Source of the DNA: Cloeon dipterum
Lineage: Eukaryota; Arthropoda; Insecta; Ephemeroptera; Baetidae
Assembly (NCBI RefSeq): GCF_949628265.1
Contig: NC_088787.1
Location: 5,074,501-5,138,500, forward strand
DNA length: 64,000 bases
Reading direction: 5' to 3'
The notes beneath the pieces were generated by a model. It did not search any database. It was not told the DNA's origin and saw nothing but the letters and a program-made list of their open reading frames with translations. Of the stretch, positions 32,396-43,529 are shown piece by piece (the stretch's first letter is position 1; each line of letters opens with the position of its first letter). Both the position numbers and the translations under genes were made by a program.

Positions 32396-33013
32396 ATGTC
32401 TCAAAATGGTTGGGCTCAATGGCATATGTATACAGACGAGACGAGTGCTATCCCTGTGGAAGATTTGGTGCCGTGTAGCAACTTTCCATGCTACGTAGTC
32501 GGAATGTTCGACGACGATAACCACTTCCCTCGGCTGGGCTACGTTTACTATTACGAGAGACTAAGTAAATTGATTTCTATAAAACCTGACAATTTTTCTT
32601 ATGATTTTCTTTTATTTTATTATAGAATCATTCAGCAAAGGTTACTTTATGGAGGGAACCGATAGGATATTTACTACTTCAGTAAAGAATCCATATAATG
32701 AATATTACTTCCTCGTGGGTGGTAATGTTTCCTTTCGTCCACATAACCAAGTTCCGGGAAGACTAAGGTTCATAGTTGGCTCAACCAATGGAAATAAACC
32801 TATATACATCGGCACTTTTAAGACAGAAGGAGGAGAGGAACTTTGCGGACCGGTAAATTTTCTTCAGCTTAGATATAATGATAAAAGATTTAAGTTAAAT
32901 TTTATTGCACTAATCGGCAGGTGATAAATGGAGTCTGCTATTCTAACAGTTTAGGATGTATCCGCTGCTCTCAAAAACAGGATTACAAGATCTTGGCTTT
33001 GAATGAAGGATGA
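32396..33013 (+). CDS. B9: divergent two-repeat DM9-like protein, class II, 162 aa
   Basis: Exons are 32396-32564, 32626-32852 and 32921-33013; phases 1 and 0. MSQNGWAQWHMYTDET, EDLVPCSNFPCYVVGMFDDD, PRLGYVYYYERLS; KSFSKGYFMEGTD, long loop RIFTTSVKNPYNE, YYFLVGG; VSFRPHNQVPG, KPIYIGTFKTEGGEELCGP; VINGVCYSNSLGCIRCS, DYKILALNEG. First class II gene: LGYVYYY replaces PGYVYY, and the loop after FMEGTD is several residues longer than in class I. CSNF lacks the PNN of other copies, and exon 3 adds two cysteines. Its leader is continuous with the promoter, unlike B11-B15. Confidence 0.87.
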
Positions 33014-34290
33014 GCCATGCGGTCGCATTAATTACTTTTCTACAATTTTATAGTTTTACTCCTGATCTTCATTAACTGTCCAATACAACAATTAAAAAGA
33101 TCTACTTTTGCAACAACAATACAAAATGTCTTTTAATTTTGTAATAATTAAATGGATGATATTATAGTTATTGGGTCGTTTATAACTTGAATCAGTCAAA
33201 AATTTGTTTGTTTCTTCTTGGACTGAAAAATAAACACAATTTGGAACTTTGCTCTTGTACAAAACCGTAAATATTGTATCTTGATCATAATATCAAAAGA
33301 TCGATAAGAAAATATTTGGGTCTTGAAATGAAAAACAACACGGAATTTCATATTTGATAGTATCGTGTCAATAGATTAAGAGGTTTGGTTCATAGTCCAA
33401 AATGCAATGCTAAAAATACATTTTTACGTTTTATAACGGTTTTCTGCAAGATAGGTCTAATTTACTCCTCAGCAGGAATCAATTAGCATTCTAAATACTA
33501 TAATTCTATTTAACTAATACCCATTTGATAATATTACTCATACTCTTTCATGAATATTTTATTTTAAGTACGATGTGAGAAAATATATTGATAATTTAAC
33601 GTCGTTTTCGCGCCTGAGTATGCAATAACACAAGGTCCTCTAAAGGTTCTCCCTCTGGCCACCTGCGAGGCTGCGAGCGCCCTATGATCGCTCCTGCGAC
33701 GGACTGCAATGTTTGTTTATTTTCCCAAGTTTTAAGCAGCGAGAGCTCAATCTGGTGAAGATATCTCAGATTTTCCAGGTTTTCCAGGCCCGATCGCGCG
33801 TTTGTGAGCCAGTACGCGCGTGAGTGGTGTGTTGTTTGAGTAAACACCTGACCGACGACGCTTAAACAATTGCTGAGACGAGCTTCTCGATTTTTCCGGC
33901 GAAAGAAAAGCCAAACAAGGTAATAACTTTTAATTCAAATGCCACACAACTGGTGATGATGATCATTTACGTAAATTCGGATGATATTTCTGGAGTTTTA
34001 TGCACTCAAAAATGTATTTTTGGATATTTCTTACTAAAAGGAATATTTTTTTTAAAAAAAAAAAATCATGCCACTAAATCATTATTAATTACAATTCTGG
34101 CGTGTTGAATGTTTATCTGTTATCCTTCAATGAGAGGAATGACATTAGGATGTTTTTCCAAATTTTACTTAATTTAATTTGTTGACTCTGGCATTTTCTT
34201 AAATGTGTTTTAAAAATTTAAAGGAAACATTTACGATCAGAAGTGGGTGACGGGTATTTGGGATATATTTCCGTCCTAGCAAATTCACAG
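33014..34290. other. Intergenic between B9 and B10, with an upstream-module relic
   Basis: 33590-33910 repeats the 30.88-kb block (AAGGTTCTCCCTCTGGCCAC, GATCGCTCCTGCGACGG). No class II TATA/leader exon was found before B10, so its promoter is not located. The remainder is AT-rich. Confidence 0.5.
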
Positions 34291-34294
34291 CTCT

Positions 34295-34690
34295 CTACGT
34301 TGCTAGAGATTTTGGTTATTTAAAAATACTGCAGCGGTCACCTTTCCCCCACTATCACAGGGTCAAGCGTAACATAAAAGTGATAAGTGGGGGGAGAGGT
34401 GGCTGCTGCAATACACTTCAAATAATATCAAACAAATGAAAAAATCCACCAGTTGTACCAGACCTTAGTTTTCGAGGTTCAAGGGCCTGAGAATTATCCT
34501 GCCAACAGATGGCGCCACCGTATAATACTTTCGTAATAAATTTAATTTTAAGGCTCTTCCGTTGCGATTTCAGACTGTAAAGTGGCAGGATTAAGTCTAA
34601 AATTACAGCGTAATTTCCTTAAAATTAAATTTATCACGAAAGTATACAGTGGCGCCATCTGTTGGTGGCTTTGAACACTAACTAAGGGTT
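34295..34690. repeat. Hairpin (family 7) and foldback family 5, upstream of B10
   Basis: 34335-34400: CCTTTCCCCCACTATCAC pairs with AGTGATAAGTGGGGG. 34495-34690 is family 5: CAGATGGCGCCACCGTATA, CTTCCGTTGCGATTTCAGAC, then the mirrored half ending GGCGCCATCTGTTGGTGGC and TTGAACACTAA. Both recur in the same order upstream of B11, B12 and B13, so they were part of the duplicated unit. Confidence 0.8.
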
Positions 34691-34913
34691 TATGCTTATG
34701 AATTGTTCAGTTTACTTTTTCCCGCCAAATTCCCACTCTCCCACTTGTGGCTTAGTTTGTTGAAGTTTATTATATCTATATCTTCTTTGTTCCGCAGCTC
34801 CGTGTCAACTGTGTGCAGGAAATTAAGAATTATTCTCTTACTTTCCCTCGCCTGTTCCGGAAATCCTTTTTTTGAGCGTCTACGAGTTGGATTCAAGTTA
34901 ATATAAAATCGTC

Positions 34914-35523
34914 ATGTCTTCGGCTGGTTGGTCTAGATGGCAAATGTATGCTGACGATCCGAAAGCTACCCGATTGGAAGATTTGACGCTGTGCTCCCCG
35001 AACTACACCTATTACCCATGCTACGTAGTCGGAATGTACGACAACACAAACAATATCAATCGGCTGGGCTACGTTTACTATTACGAGAGACTAAGTAAAT
35101 TGATTTTTATAAAATCTGACAATTTTTCTTATGATTTTATTTTATTAGAATCATTCAGCAATGGTTACTTTATGGAGGAAACCGATAGGACATTTACTAC
35201 TTCAGACTGGAATCCATTTAATGAATGTTACTTCTTTCGCTGTGAAAATTTTTCCTTCCGTCCTCATAGCGAAGTTCCGGAAAACCTATGGTTCGGAGTT
35301 GGCCCAACCAAAGAAAAAACACCTATGTACATCGGCACTATTCAAATCGGGATAGAGGAACTTTGCGGACCGGTAAATTTTCATTAGTTTAAAAAATGAT
35401 AAGTTTTTAATTACATCTTATTGCACTAATTGGCAGGTGATAAATGGAGTCTGCTATTCTAACAGTTTAGGAGAGATCTTCAGCTCTGAAGAGTTCAAGG
35501 TCTTGGCTCTGAATGAAGAATGA
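34914..35523 (+). CDS. B10: divergent two-repeat DM9-like protein, class II, 163 aa
   Basis: A 5'-UTR exon begins at 34798 after TTGTTCCGCAG. Coding exons are 34914-35094, 35149-35372 and 35437-35523; phases 1 and 0. Intron 1 is only 54 bp and happens to be open in frame, but its length is not a fixed part of the family, so splicing is assumed. MSSAGWSRWQMYADDPKATR, LTLCSPNYTYYPCYVVGMYD, INRLGYVYYYERLS; KSFSNGYFMEETD, loop RTFTTSDWNPFNE, CYFFRCENFSFRPHSEVPE; TPMYIGTIQIGIEELCGP; VINGVCYSNSLGEIFSSE, FKVLALNEE. Forms a subgroup with B12 (SRW, DDPKA, CYFF-CENF), with Cys replacing the usual YYFL-GG start. Confidence 0.85.
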
Positions 35524-36365
35524 GCCATGTTCGCATAAATGTTTTTTTTACAAATTTTATATTTTTACCCCTTGAGAACTTTATTAATTGTATTATACAA
35601 CAATTAAGAAGCACTGAACTCAAGATATTGATAATATTAAAAACATAACTTCTACAGCAACTATATCAAACTTGCCTTTTTATTTTATATTTGTAATTAA
35701 TGTAATTAATATGGCTAATTTATTTTCTAAGGTGTCAAATTGCGTTTTCATTATTCATTTCTTCTATAATATTTGTACGGATTTTGAGAAATAAAACGTG
35801 ATGCAAAATTTAAATGAATTTCATTTTTGATATTGTTAATTTATGATTCCGGATGGAAATTTTTTGGTTCAGTCCAAAGCAATGCTACAATTTTATTAGT
35901 TTTACGTTTCATGCAACGGGTCGAATTTTTGACCGATTTGTTTTTGGTTGTCAAAACCTATATTCCGTTCCTCTCGATCACAATCAGGAATTGATTTGTA
36001 CTGAAAAAAATTAAATTCCCATTCTAAGAATGTACAAAAATTTTAAATAACGCCGTCACAGAAAAATTGGAAATATTTCCGTGTATCTATATATACACGT
36101 CTTGATTTTTTTGCTATACATTTAAAAAAGTAACTTCAAATAATACTGTTTCTCTGTCAAAATATAAAAAAATTCAACCAAAATAGCGGTTTGCCGATTA
36201 TTTTTATGCTGACTGTCAAATCGAAAACATCATGTGCAATGGGAATTTGCCAATTTAATTTTCCCCGCCTAATCTCCCGGCCACTCTTCCACTTGAGGCT
36301 TTTGTTGTGCAGGGTTGTAGTTTATTAAATTTATCTACAGCTTTGCCCCTTTCTGTGAGTAGGAA
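35524..36365. other. Intergenic between B10 and the B11 unit
   Basis: The 3' flank resembles that of B12 (41.86-42.45 kb) over several hundred bases (TTTGCCTTTTTATTTTA-type, GAGAAATAAAACGTGATGC), showing that the flanks duplicated with the genes. No exon. Confidence 0.55.
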
Positions 36366-36369
36366 AACT

Positions 36370-36660
36370 AGGGCGGATAACGGCAACGCAATCTCGAAAT
36401 AATATGGCAACGCTGGGCATATGAATAGCATTCTACAGTGTTTCAAGTTTAAAGGTCAAGGGTCAAGCTAAAAAACTTGGTAACGGCACACCTTGAAAGA
36501 GATGTACAATTCAAGCCTGATGCCCAGCGTTGCCATTTTCTTACAAGGTTGATATTAGGCGATAAATCGATACTTCCCTATCCTTTAAACACAGTACGAT
36601 ATTGATGTATCGCCCAGTATCGACCGATACTTTTTTAAAACGTGCCGTAATCCACCCCGA
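36370..36660. repeat. Foldback family 4 copies and ATCGAT-rich stretch, 5' of the B11 promoter
   Basis: GGGCGGATAACGGCAACGCA, TGGCAACGCTGGGCATA and CAGTGTTTCAAG, then a mirrored GGTAACGGCACACCTTG and GCCCAGCGTTGCCATTTTC. 36.55-36.64 kb has an ATCGATA / TATCG palindromic patch like those at 18.13, 40.87 and 45.8 kb. It ends about 60 bp before the TATA box at 36721. Confidence 0.7.
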
Positions 36661-36720
36661 TGTACGACGTGAATTTTCGTGCGCCCACAGGGAGAGGGGA
36701 AAAGGAAGGAGAAACTCTGA

Positions 36721-36862
36721 TATAAATAGATGCACCGCAAGAGCCTGCCTATCTCTGGAACAAGCGACCTGCTGGAATACACACACACATATTTCGCTCT
36801 CCTGACGACACGCGAGCAATTTACAGCAACTAGATACAATTTTTTCCTATCAATTTTTATTG
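36721..36862 (+). promoter_or_regulatory. Promoter and first leader exon of B11
   Basis: TATAAATA at 36721, then GCACCGCAAGAGCCTGCC and CTGACGACACGCGAGCAA, and a first exon ending TTTTTATTG before donor GTAAGTTTGG (36863). The matching acceptor is CCCGCAG at 37979, giving a 5'-UTR intron of about 1.1 kb that contains the family 7 hairpin and family 5 foldback. Confidence 0.7.
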
Positions 36863-37239
36863 GTAAGTTTGGTTACAGTTTTTGTTATTGGTCCATTTAG
36901 TATTCGAAAAGTTGTTAAAAATGCTTTTGCTTCTTCTTGTAATTTTTCCGGTTTAAGATGTATAAAAAAATTGAATCTCAGAGAATTTAATTTTTGGAAT
37001 TGTCAATTGATTCCTTCGGTGCTTTGGTTTAGTTCAAAACAATGCTAAAAATTACAGTTTTACACTTTTAAATTATTTTCTAAAAGTCATGTCGAATATT
37101 CGACCGGTATTTATCCTCTGGAATCAATTTATGGCACTATCAAGAATTTGTATGTTAAGAATTTACAAAAAATCCAAACAACGCCGTCACAGAAATATTT
37201 CCGTCCTAGCAAATTCACAGCTCTTCCACATTCTTAAAA

Positions 37240-37870
37240 TGTTTGGTTATTTAAAAATACTGCAGCAGCCACCTTTCCCCCACTATCACAGGGTCGAGTT
37301 GTACGCACAGGTGATAGTGGGGGGAATAAAGTGACTCCTGCAACAAAATTCAAATAATACTGTTCGTATACCGAGCAATTGAAAAAATTCACACAAGGTT
37401 ATGGTAAAGTTGAAATAATTTTTAAGCTAACTCGAAAATATCAGATTCATTTTGATTTTTTTGGGCTATACACCAGCTGTAAAAACCCTTAGTGTTCGAA
37501 GCCGTTAACAGATGGCGCCACCGTATACTTTCGTAATAAATATAATTTTAAGGCTCTTCCGCTGCGATTTCAGACTCAATCCTCTGGTTATGTGCATTGA
37601 TTTCCTTATTATGTTTTCTTTTGACGTTCTGGAAACAAAAATCTGTTTAGCTGATTGTTGTGAACAATTTTTTTAAAAAATAAAAAATGTGTTCAAACAA
37701 TTCTACGGCAAATGGCTGGACTGATTTTGGTTTTCAGCGCGTCAAAAGAAAAAATATTGATTGTAGGATGCACAGTGGCAGGATTGAGTCTGAAATCGCA
37801 GCGGAATTTCCTTAAAATTAAATTAATTACGAAAGTATATACGATGGCACCAACTGTGCGCAAGGATTTA
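37240..37870. repeat. Family 7 hairpin and family 5 foldback in the B11 5'-UTR intron
   Basis: CCTTTCCCCCACTATCAC / GGTGATAGTGGGGG at 37.27-37.33 kb. Family 5 arms CAGATGGCGCCACCG, CTGCGATTTCAGACTCAATC and GGATTGAGTCTGAAATCGCA lie at 37.5-37.85 kb. In between, GATTTTGGTTTTCAGCGCG and TCAAAAGAAAAAATATTGA are the extended core of family 5. Confidence 0.75.
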
Positions 37871-38093
37871 TGCAAATGTCGAATTTTTTAATGCCCACCA
37901 AATCCCCACTCTCTCACTTGTGGCTTATTTTGTTAGTTGTTGAAGTTTATTATTTATATCTATCTTCTTTGTCCCGCAGCTCTGTGTCAACTGGTGTGCG
38001 AGATATTAAGAATTATTCTGTTACTTTCTCTCGCCTGTTCCGGAAATCCTGTTTTTGAGCGTCTGCGAGTTGGATTCAAGTTAATATAAAATC

Positions 38094-38751
38094 ATGTCTC
38101 AAAATGGTTCGCCTTATTGGGGCATGTATGATGACGAGACGATTGCAATTAATGTGGAAAATTTGGTGCCATGCTCCCCGAGCAACCCCACTCCGTGCTA
38201 CGTAGTCGGAATGTTCGACGACGAAATCCACTATCCTCGGCTGGGCTACGTGTACTATTACGAGGACCGAAGTAAGAAATAACGTTTGGCTTTTTCTTGA
38301 CGTTCTTCAATAGCTTTTTCCAACTGTGACAAATTAATTTTTATAAAACCTGACGATTTTTCTGTTATAATAGATGAATTCAGCGAAGCTTACTTTGTGG
38401 AGGGAACCGATACCCTGTATTATTCAGAGAGGAATACTCCATATTATGAATACTACTTCCTCATCGATGGCAATCTTAGTTCATTCCGTCCACATAACCA
38501 AGTTCCGGAAGATTTATTTGTCGAAATTAGTACTCCCATTCAAGATGAATTCATCTACATCGGGACTGTAAACACAGGAATGGAGGAAATTTGCGGACCG
38601 GTAAATTTTCTTCAGTATAGAAATTCATAAGTTGTTAATTAAATTGCATTACACTAATTGGCAGGTGGTAAATGGAGTCTGCTATTCGAACAATGTAGGA
38701 ACGATCGTCCGCTCTCGAGATTACAATATCTTGGCTCTGAATGAAGGTTGA
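38094..38751 (+). CDS. B11: divergent two-repeat DM9-like protein, class II, 163 aa
   Basis: A leader exon starts at 37980. Coding exons are 38094-38271, 38374-38600 and 38665-38751; phases 1 and 0. MSQNGSPYWGMYDDETIAIN, ENLVPCSPSNPTPCYVVGMFDDE, PRLGYVYYYEDRS; NEFSEAYFVEGTD, loop TLYYSERNTPYYE, YYFLIDG; SSFRPHNQVPE, EFIYIGTVNTGMEEICGP; VVNGVCYSNNVGTIVRSR, YNILALNEG. Differs in having a Ser insertion before SFRPH and DG in place of GG. Exon-intron junctions equal those of B17, which lies inverted at 55.5 kb and shares EDRS and TGMEEICGP. Confidence 0.87.
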
Positions 38752-39770
38752 ACCATTTTCGCATAAATATAACTTTTTGTAATATGTTTTTTTAGTTTTA
38801 TTCCTTAACATTATCAACTGAATTTTACGACAATTGAGAAGAACTACTTTTGCAACAACAATACAAATTTTTTCTTTTTATTTTGTATTAATTAAATGGA
38901 TGATATTGTAGTTAGTGGATCGTTTATAACTTTGAATCAGCAAAAATTGTGTTTTTTTTTCTTGGAACATTACTAGGAACTGGAAAATGAACACAATTTG
39001 GAACTTTGCTGAAATTTCAGAACCGTAAATATTGTATATTGAAAATTATTGAAATCATATATTGTTGCCATTTTTATGCTGAACCGTCAACTTGATTATT
39101 TTACACAGTAAAACATAATCATTTAATTTTTAATTTACTTTTAAAATAAAAACTTCCGAGTCATTAAAACCACCTTTTAGGCGCGGGGGCTCCTTCCCAA
39201 GTTGCTATTTCCTGATCCCCAAACCGTTATAAGAGTTAAATTCACCTTTTTACACAGAAAACAAGTTTTAACCCAAAGGTGCGCCTTTGCCTACAATCCT
39301 CTAGAAATTTTTGTGCTGGAATTTTCTTATAAACTCGCAAAGATAAATTTTTGAAAATGTCAGGCATTCCGACCATCTATGTCATGCGTGAATGTCTCGC
39401 AGGCAAAATTTCAACAATTTCCATGAATGTATAAATGCTTGGCGTAACTTCCCTTCTCGCTTGATTTTTGTAGTACAGGGAAATAATTACGATCCTGATC
39501 ATTCGTGAAAGTGATTAATAGCGCAATAACCGCACTCAAGCTCAACCTCCAGAGATTGCGTTGTGAAGATTATCAGGCTAGGTACAAGCAGGAGGACCAA
39601 CTACCTGCTTCATTATCTATTTGGAAAGGTAATTTCTTGCTCTAAAGGATTGGATTTTGAAAAAATATTTATTTGATAAGTTCATAATATGTTAAAAAAG
39701 CATGTTGCCTTAGGGAAGTTTTTTTTCACTCGCATTTTTTAGATACACTCCACCTAGTGCCTGAATATGA
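38752..39770. other. Intergenic 3' of B11
   Basis: The 38.8-39.45 kb stretch resembles the non-coding part of the inverted-repeat arms (GCCATTTTTATGCTGAAC, AAAACAAGTTTTAACCC, GGCATTCCGACCATC) at lower identity, an older copy of the same intergenic sequence. No exon. Confidence 0.5.
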
Positions 39771-39774
39771 AATT

Positions 39775-39870
39775 TTAGCTTGGCCTTTGCAACACTGTAC
39801 AATGCTATTATCCTAATGTCCAGCGTTGCCATTTTCTATCGAGGTGGCGTTGCTGTAATCCATCCACCTG
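39775..39870. repeat. Foldback family 4 fragment 5' of the B12 promoter
   Basis: CTTGGCCTTTGCAACACTGT, ACAATGCTATTATCC, CCAGCGTTGCCATTTTC and GGCGTTGCTGTAATCCA. It ends about 55 bp before the TATA-like site of B12; the copy at 42783 has the same position relative to B13. Confidence 0.7.
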
Positions 39871-39921
39871 TTACGAATTGCATTGAATTTTCGGGCGCCT
39901 AACAGAGGGAGAGATACTCTA

Positions 39922-40064
39922 ATATATGTAAAGGCGCCGCAAGAGCCTGCCTATCTCTCTGGAAAAATTAAAGCGACCTGCTCGCAGACACACAGTTCGC
40001 TCCCCTGACGACACGCGAGCAATTGACAACAGCTACACAATTTTTTCCTTTTATTTTTTTATTG
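39922..40064 (+). promoter_or_regulatory. Promoter and first leader exon of B12
   Basis: TATA-like ATATATG in ACTCTAATATATGTAAAGG, then CGCCGCAAGAGCCTGCC and CTGACGACACGCGAGCAA, and an exon end at TTTATTG before GTAAGTTTGG (40065). The acceptor is TTCCGCAG at 41127. Confidence 0.65.
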
Positions 40065-40459
40065 GTAAGTTTGGTGAAAGTTGTTATTGGTCCATTTAAT
40101 ATTCGAAAAGTTGTTTAAATCTCGTGTGCTTCTTCTTGAAATTTTTCCGGTTTTAAGATGTATAAAAATATGGAATCTCATAGAATTTAATTTTTGTTAG
40201 TGTCAATTGATTCCTTCGGAGCTTTGGTTTAGTTCAAAACAATGCTAAAAATTTCAGTTTTACACTTTTCATCTATTTTCTGCTATATATAGTCATGTCG
40301 AATATTGGACTGATTTTTCCCTCAGGAATTTATGGCACTATTCAGAATTCTTACGATTCTTACAATGTTAAGAATTTACGTAAAATCGAAACAACGCCTT
40401 CACAGAAATATTTCCATCCTAGGAAAATCACAGCTCTTTCGCACATTCTTAAATTGTAT

Positions 40460-41030
40460 GGTTATTTAAAAAAACTGCAGCAGCAACCTTTTCCCCTACT
40501 ATCTCAGGGTCGAGTTGAACACAGCTAGGTGATAGTGGGGGAAAAGGTGGCTGGTTCAATGCACTTAGTATGCCCAACAAATGAAAAATTTCCACTTGTT
40601 TTACAAGACCTTAGTGTTCGAGGTTTGAGGCTGCAAACCGTATACTTTAGTAATAAATTTAAGTTTAAGGATCTTCCGCTGCGATTTCAGACTGCACGCA
40701 GTGGAAGGAATAAGTCTGAAATAGTCATGGGGGCGGATCAAGGCAACGCAACCTTGACAGAAAATGGCAACGCTGAGCATAAGGCTAGCATTGTACAGTG
40801 TTTCAAGGTCGAGCTAAAAAATGGTGGCGTGATCCGCCCCAGGTTATATAGGACGATATTTTACCATCGATGTTTTTTCAGACGATGTATATCGAGAAAT
40901 ATCGATATTAAAAAAAATTGGTGATGACTAGTCTGAAATCGCAGCGGATATGCCTTAAAATTTAATTTATCACGAAAGTACACGGTGGCGCCAACTGTGT
41001 GCAGCTTTGAACACTATTAAAGGTTTCTGC
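40460..41030. repeat. Nested repeats in the B12 5'-UTR intron
   Basis: Family 7 hairpin (TTTTCCCCTACTATCTC / GGTGATAGTGGGGG) at 40.49-40.55 kb. A family 5 foldback starts near 40.6 kb. In its centre lies a complete family 4 element, 40729-40844: GGGCGGATCAAGGCAACGCA to TGGCGTGATCCGCCCC. The family 5 right half resumes after an ATCGAT-rich patch at about 40927 (CTAGTCTGAAATCGCAGCGG, GGTGGCGCCAACTG). Confidence 0.75.
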
Positions 41031-41242
41031 TGGTAAATTTTTTAGTTTACTTTTTCCCGCGAAATCCCCACTCTCACTTGTGGCTTAAAAGTTGAAGTTT
41101 ATTAAATCTATCTTCTTTGTTCCGCAGCTCCGTGTCAACTGTGTGCAGGAAATGAAGAATTATTATCTTATACTTTCCCTAGCCTGTTCCAGAAATCCTG
41201 TTTTTGAGCGTCTGCGAGTTGGATTCAAGTTTGTATAAAATC

Positions 41243-41863
41243 ATGTCTCCAGTTGGTTGGTCTAGATGGGAAAAGTATGCTGACGATCCGAAAGCTATCC
41301 GATTGGAAGATTTGACGCTGTGCGCCCCGGACAACCCCTTCGATCCATGCTACGTAGTCGGAATGTACGACAGCAAAAACATCATCAACCGGCTGGGCTA
41401 CATTTACTATCACGAGAGACTAAGTAAAATTGATTTCTATAAAACCTGACAATTCTTCTAATGAGTTTATTTTATTTTATTAGAATCGTTCAGCAATGGT
41501 TACCTTATGGAGGGAACCGATAAGCTATTTACAACTTCACATTTGAATCCATTTAATGAATGTTACTTCTTTATCTGTGAAAATTTTTCCTTCCGTCCAC
41601 ATAGCCAAGTTCCGGAAAACTTATGGTATGGAGTTGGCCCAACCAAAGAAAAAACACCTATGTACCTCGGCACTATTAAAATCGGAATAGAGGAACTTTG
41701 CGGACCGGTAAATTTTCTTCAGCTTAGATATAATGATGGGTTGTTAATTACATTTTATTGCACTAATTTGCAGGTGATAAATGGAGTCTGCTATTGTAAT
41801 AACAGTTTAGGAACGATCTTCAGCTCTGAAGAGTTCAAGGTCTTGGCTCTCAATGAAGAATGA
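41243..41863 (+). CDS. B12: divergent two-repeat DM9-like protein, class II, 164 aa
   Basis: A leader exon starts at 41128. Coding exons are 41243-41423, 41484-41707 and 41774-41863; phases 1 and 0. The start was placed at MSPVGW rather than the upstream in-frame ATG at 41204, because all sisters begin two to three residues before the aromatic pair. MSPVGWSRWEKYADDPKAIR, LTLCAPDNPFDPCYVVGMYD, INRLGYIYYHERLS; KSFSNGYLMEGTD, loop KLFTTSHLNPFNE, CYFFICENFSFRPHSQVPE; TPMYLGTIKIGIEELCGP; VINGVCYCNNSLGTIFSSE, FKVLALNEE. Closest to B10. It has CAPDN for CSPNN and an extra Cys after VCY. Confidence 0.87.
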
Positions 41864-42780
41864 GCCATGTTCGCATTAAGGTTTTTTTTACAAATTTTAT
41901 ATTTTTACCCCTGAGAACTTTATTGATTGTATTATACAACAATTAAAAAGAACTGATCTCAAGATATTGATAATATTAAAAACATAATTTCTACAGCAGC
42001 TATATTAAACTTGCCTTTTTATTTTAAATTTGTAAATTAATGTAATTAATATGGCTAAAATTTATTTTCTAAGGTTTCAAATTGCGCTTGTATTATTAAT
42101 TTCTTCTGTAATATTTTACGGATTTTGAGAAATAAAACGTGATGCGAAATTTCATTGAATTTCATTTTTGATAGTGTTAATTGATTCTGGATGGAAATTT
42201 TTTGGTTCAGTCCAAAGCAATGCTAAAAATACAGTTTTACGTTTCAATGGGTCGAACTTTCGACCGATTTGATTTTGTTTGTCTAATTTATAATATTCCT
42301 CCTCTCACAATCAGGACTTTATTTATATTAAAAAAATCAAATTCCCGTTCTAAGAATGTATAAAAGTTTTAAATGACGTCGTCACAGAAAAATTGGAAAT
42401 ATATATCGATTTCTCTTTAGTTTCAAAATTTAAGTTTATTATGGGCTGACAGGGCAACTCTGTTTACGCATAACTAGAATTTTTGCTACATTTAAAATAG
42501 TAACTTTATATAATCCTGTTTCTCTATCAAATAGATGCCTCTATTATTTTTACGCTGACTTGATAAATCGAATACTTCAGATACATTTTGTAAAGTTAAT
42601 GTTTAATTGGTTATTTACTTTTTCCCGCCATATCCAGAACTCGACATAAAAGTGCTAGTTTGGTTCAAGGGGTGCGAGACGGCCGGAGGTGGAGATTTTC
42701 CCCCCCCCCCCCCCAATCCCAGAAGTCCAGATTAAATTTGGGGATCACAAGCCCGGAGATTCCTATAATTCTATACCTCG
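41864..42780. other. Intergenic 3' of B12, with a C homopolymer
   Basis: Flank shared with B10. A run of about 14 C occurs near 42.70 kb. No exon seen. Confidence 0.5.
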
Positions 42781-42782
42781 AG

Positions 42783-42900
42783 TGGCGGATCACGGAACTG
42801 TTTTTTAGCTTGGCCTTTGCAACACTGTACAATGCTATTATCCTGATGCCCATTGTTGCCATTTCCTTTCGAGGTGGCGTTGCTGTATAATCCATCCACC
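42783..42900. repeat. Foldback family 4 copy 5' of the B13 promoter
   Basis: GGCGGATCACGGAACTG, TTTGCAACACTGTACAATGC, TTGTTGCCATTTCC and GGCGTTGCTGTATAATCC. It lies about 70 bp before the B13 TATA-like site. Confidence 0.75.
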
Positions 42901-42971
42901 TGTTACGAATTGCATTGAATTTTCGGGCGCCTAACAGAGGGAGAAGCAGCTAGAGAGGGAGATACTCTCTA

Positions 42972-43115
42972 ATATATGCGTAAAGGCGCCGCAAGGGCCT
43001 GCCTATCTCTCTGGAAGAATTAAGCGACCTGCTCGCAGACACACAGTTCGCTCCCCTGACGACACGCGAGCAATTTACAACAACTACACAATTTTTTCCT
43101 TTTAATTTTTTATTG
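42972..43115 (+). promoter_or_regulatory. Promoter and first leader exon of B13
   Basis: ATATATG within CTCTAATATATGCGTAAAGG, followed by CGCCGCAAGGGCCTGCC and CTGACGACACGCGAGCAA. The exon ends at TTTATTG before GTAAGTTTGG (43116), with the acceptor at 43997. Confidence 0.65.
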
Positions 43116-43529
43116 GTAAGTTTGGTGAATGTTGTTACTGATCCATTTATTATTTAAAGAGTTGTTAAAATTTATTTTTCTTGAAATTTTTCCGGTTTTA
43201 AGATACAACAAAAGTTTGGAATTTCAAAGAATTTCATTTTTGGTAGAGTCAATTGATTCCTTCGGAGCTTTGGTTTTGAGTTTAAAGCAATGCCAAAATG
43301 CAGTACATATTACAAGTTTCAACGACTTTCTGCAAGCCATGTCGAATATTCGACCGGTGTGTTTCCTCGGGAATCAATTTATGGCACTATCAAGAATTAT
43401 ATTCTATGTTAAGAATTCTTACTGTGTTAAGAATTTACGAAAAATTCGAACAACGCTGTCACAGAAATATTTCCGTCATAGGAAATTCACAGCTCTTCCT
43501 TATATTTAAAATATCTGGTTATTTAAAAT

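Noticed and set aside
34914-35387. Reading B10 exons 1 and 2 as one uninterrupted 157-residue protein
   Set aside because: The intervening 54 bp has a donor (GTAAAT) and acceptor (TTATTAG) at the exact family positions, and the third exon would be lost.
42700-42715. Run of about 14 C
   Set aside because: Simple homopolymer; length is prone to sequencing error and no function is suggested.
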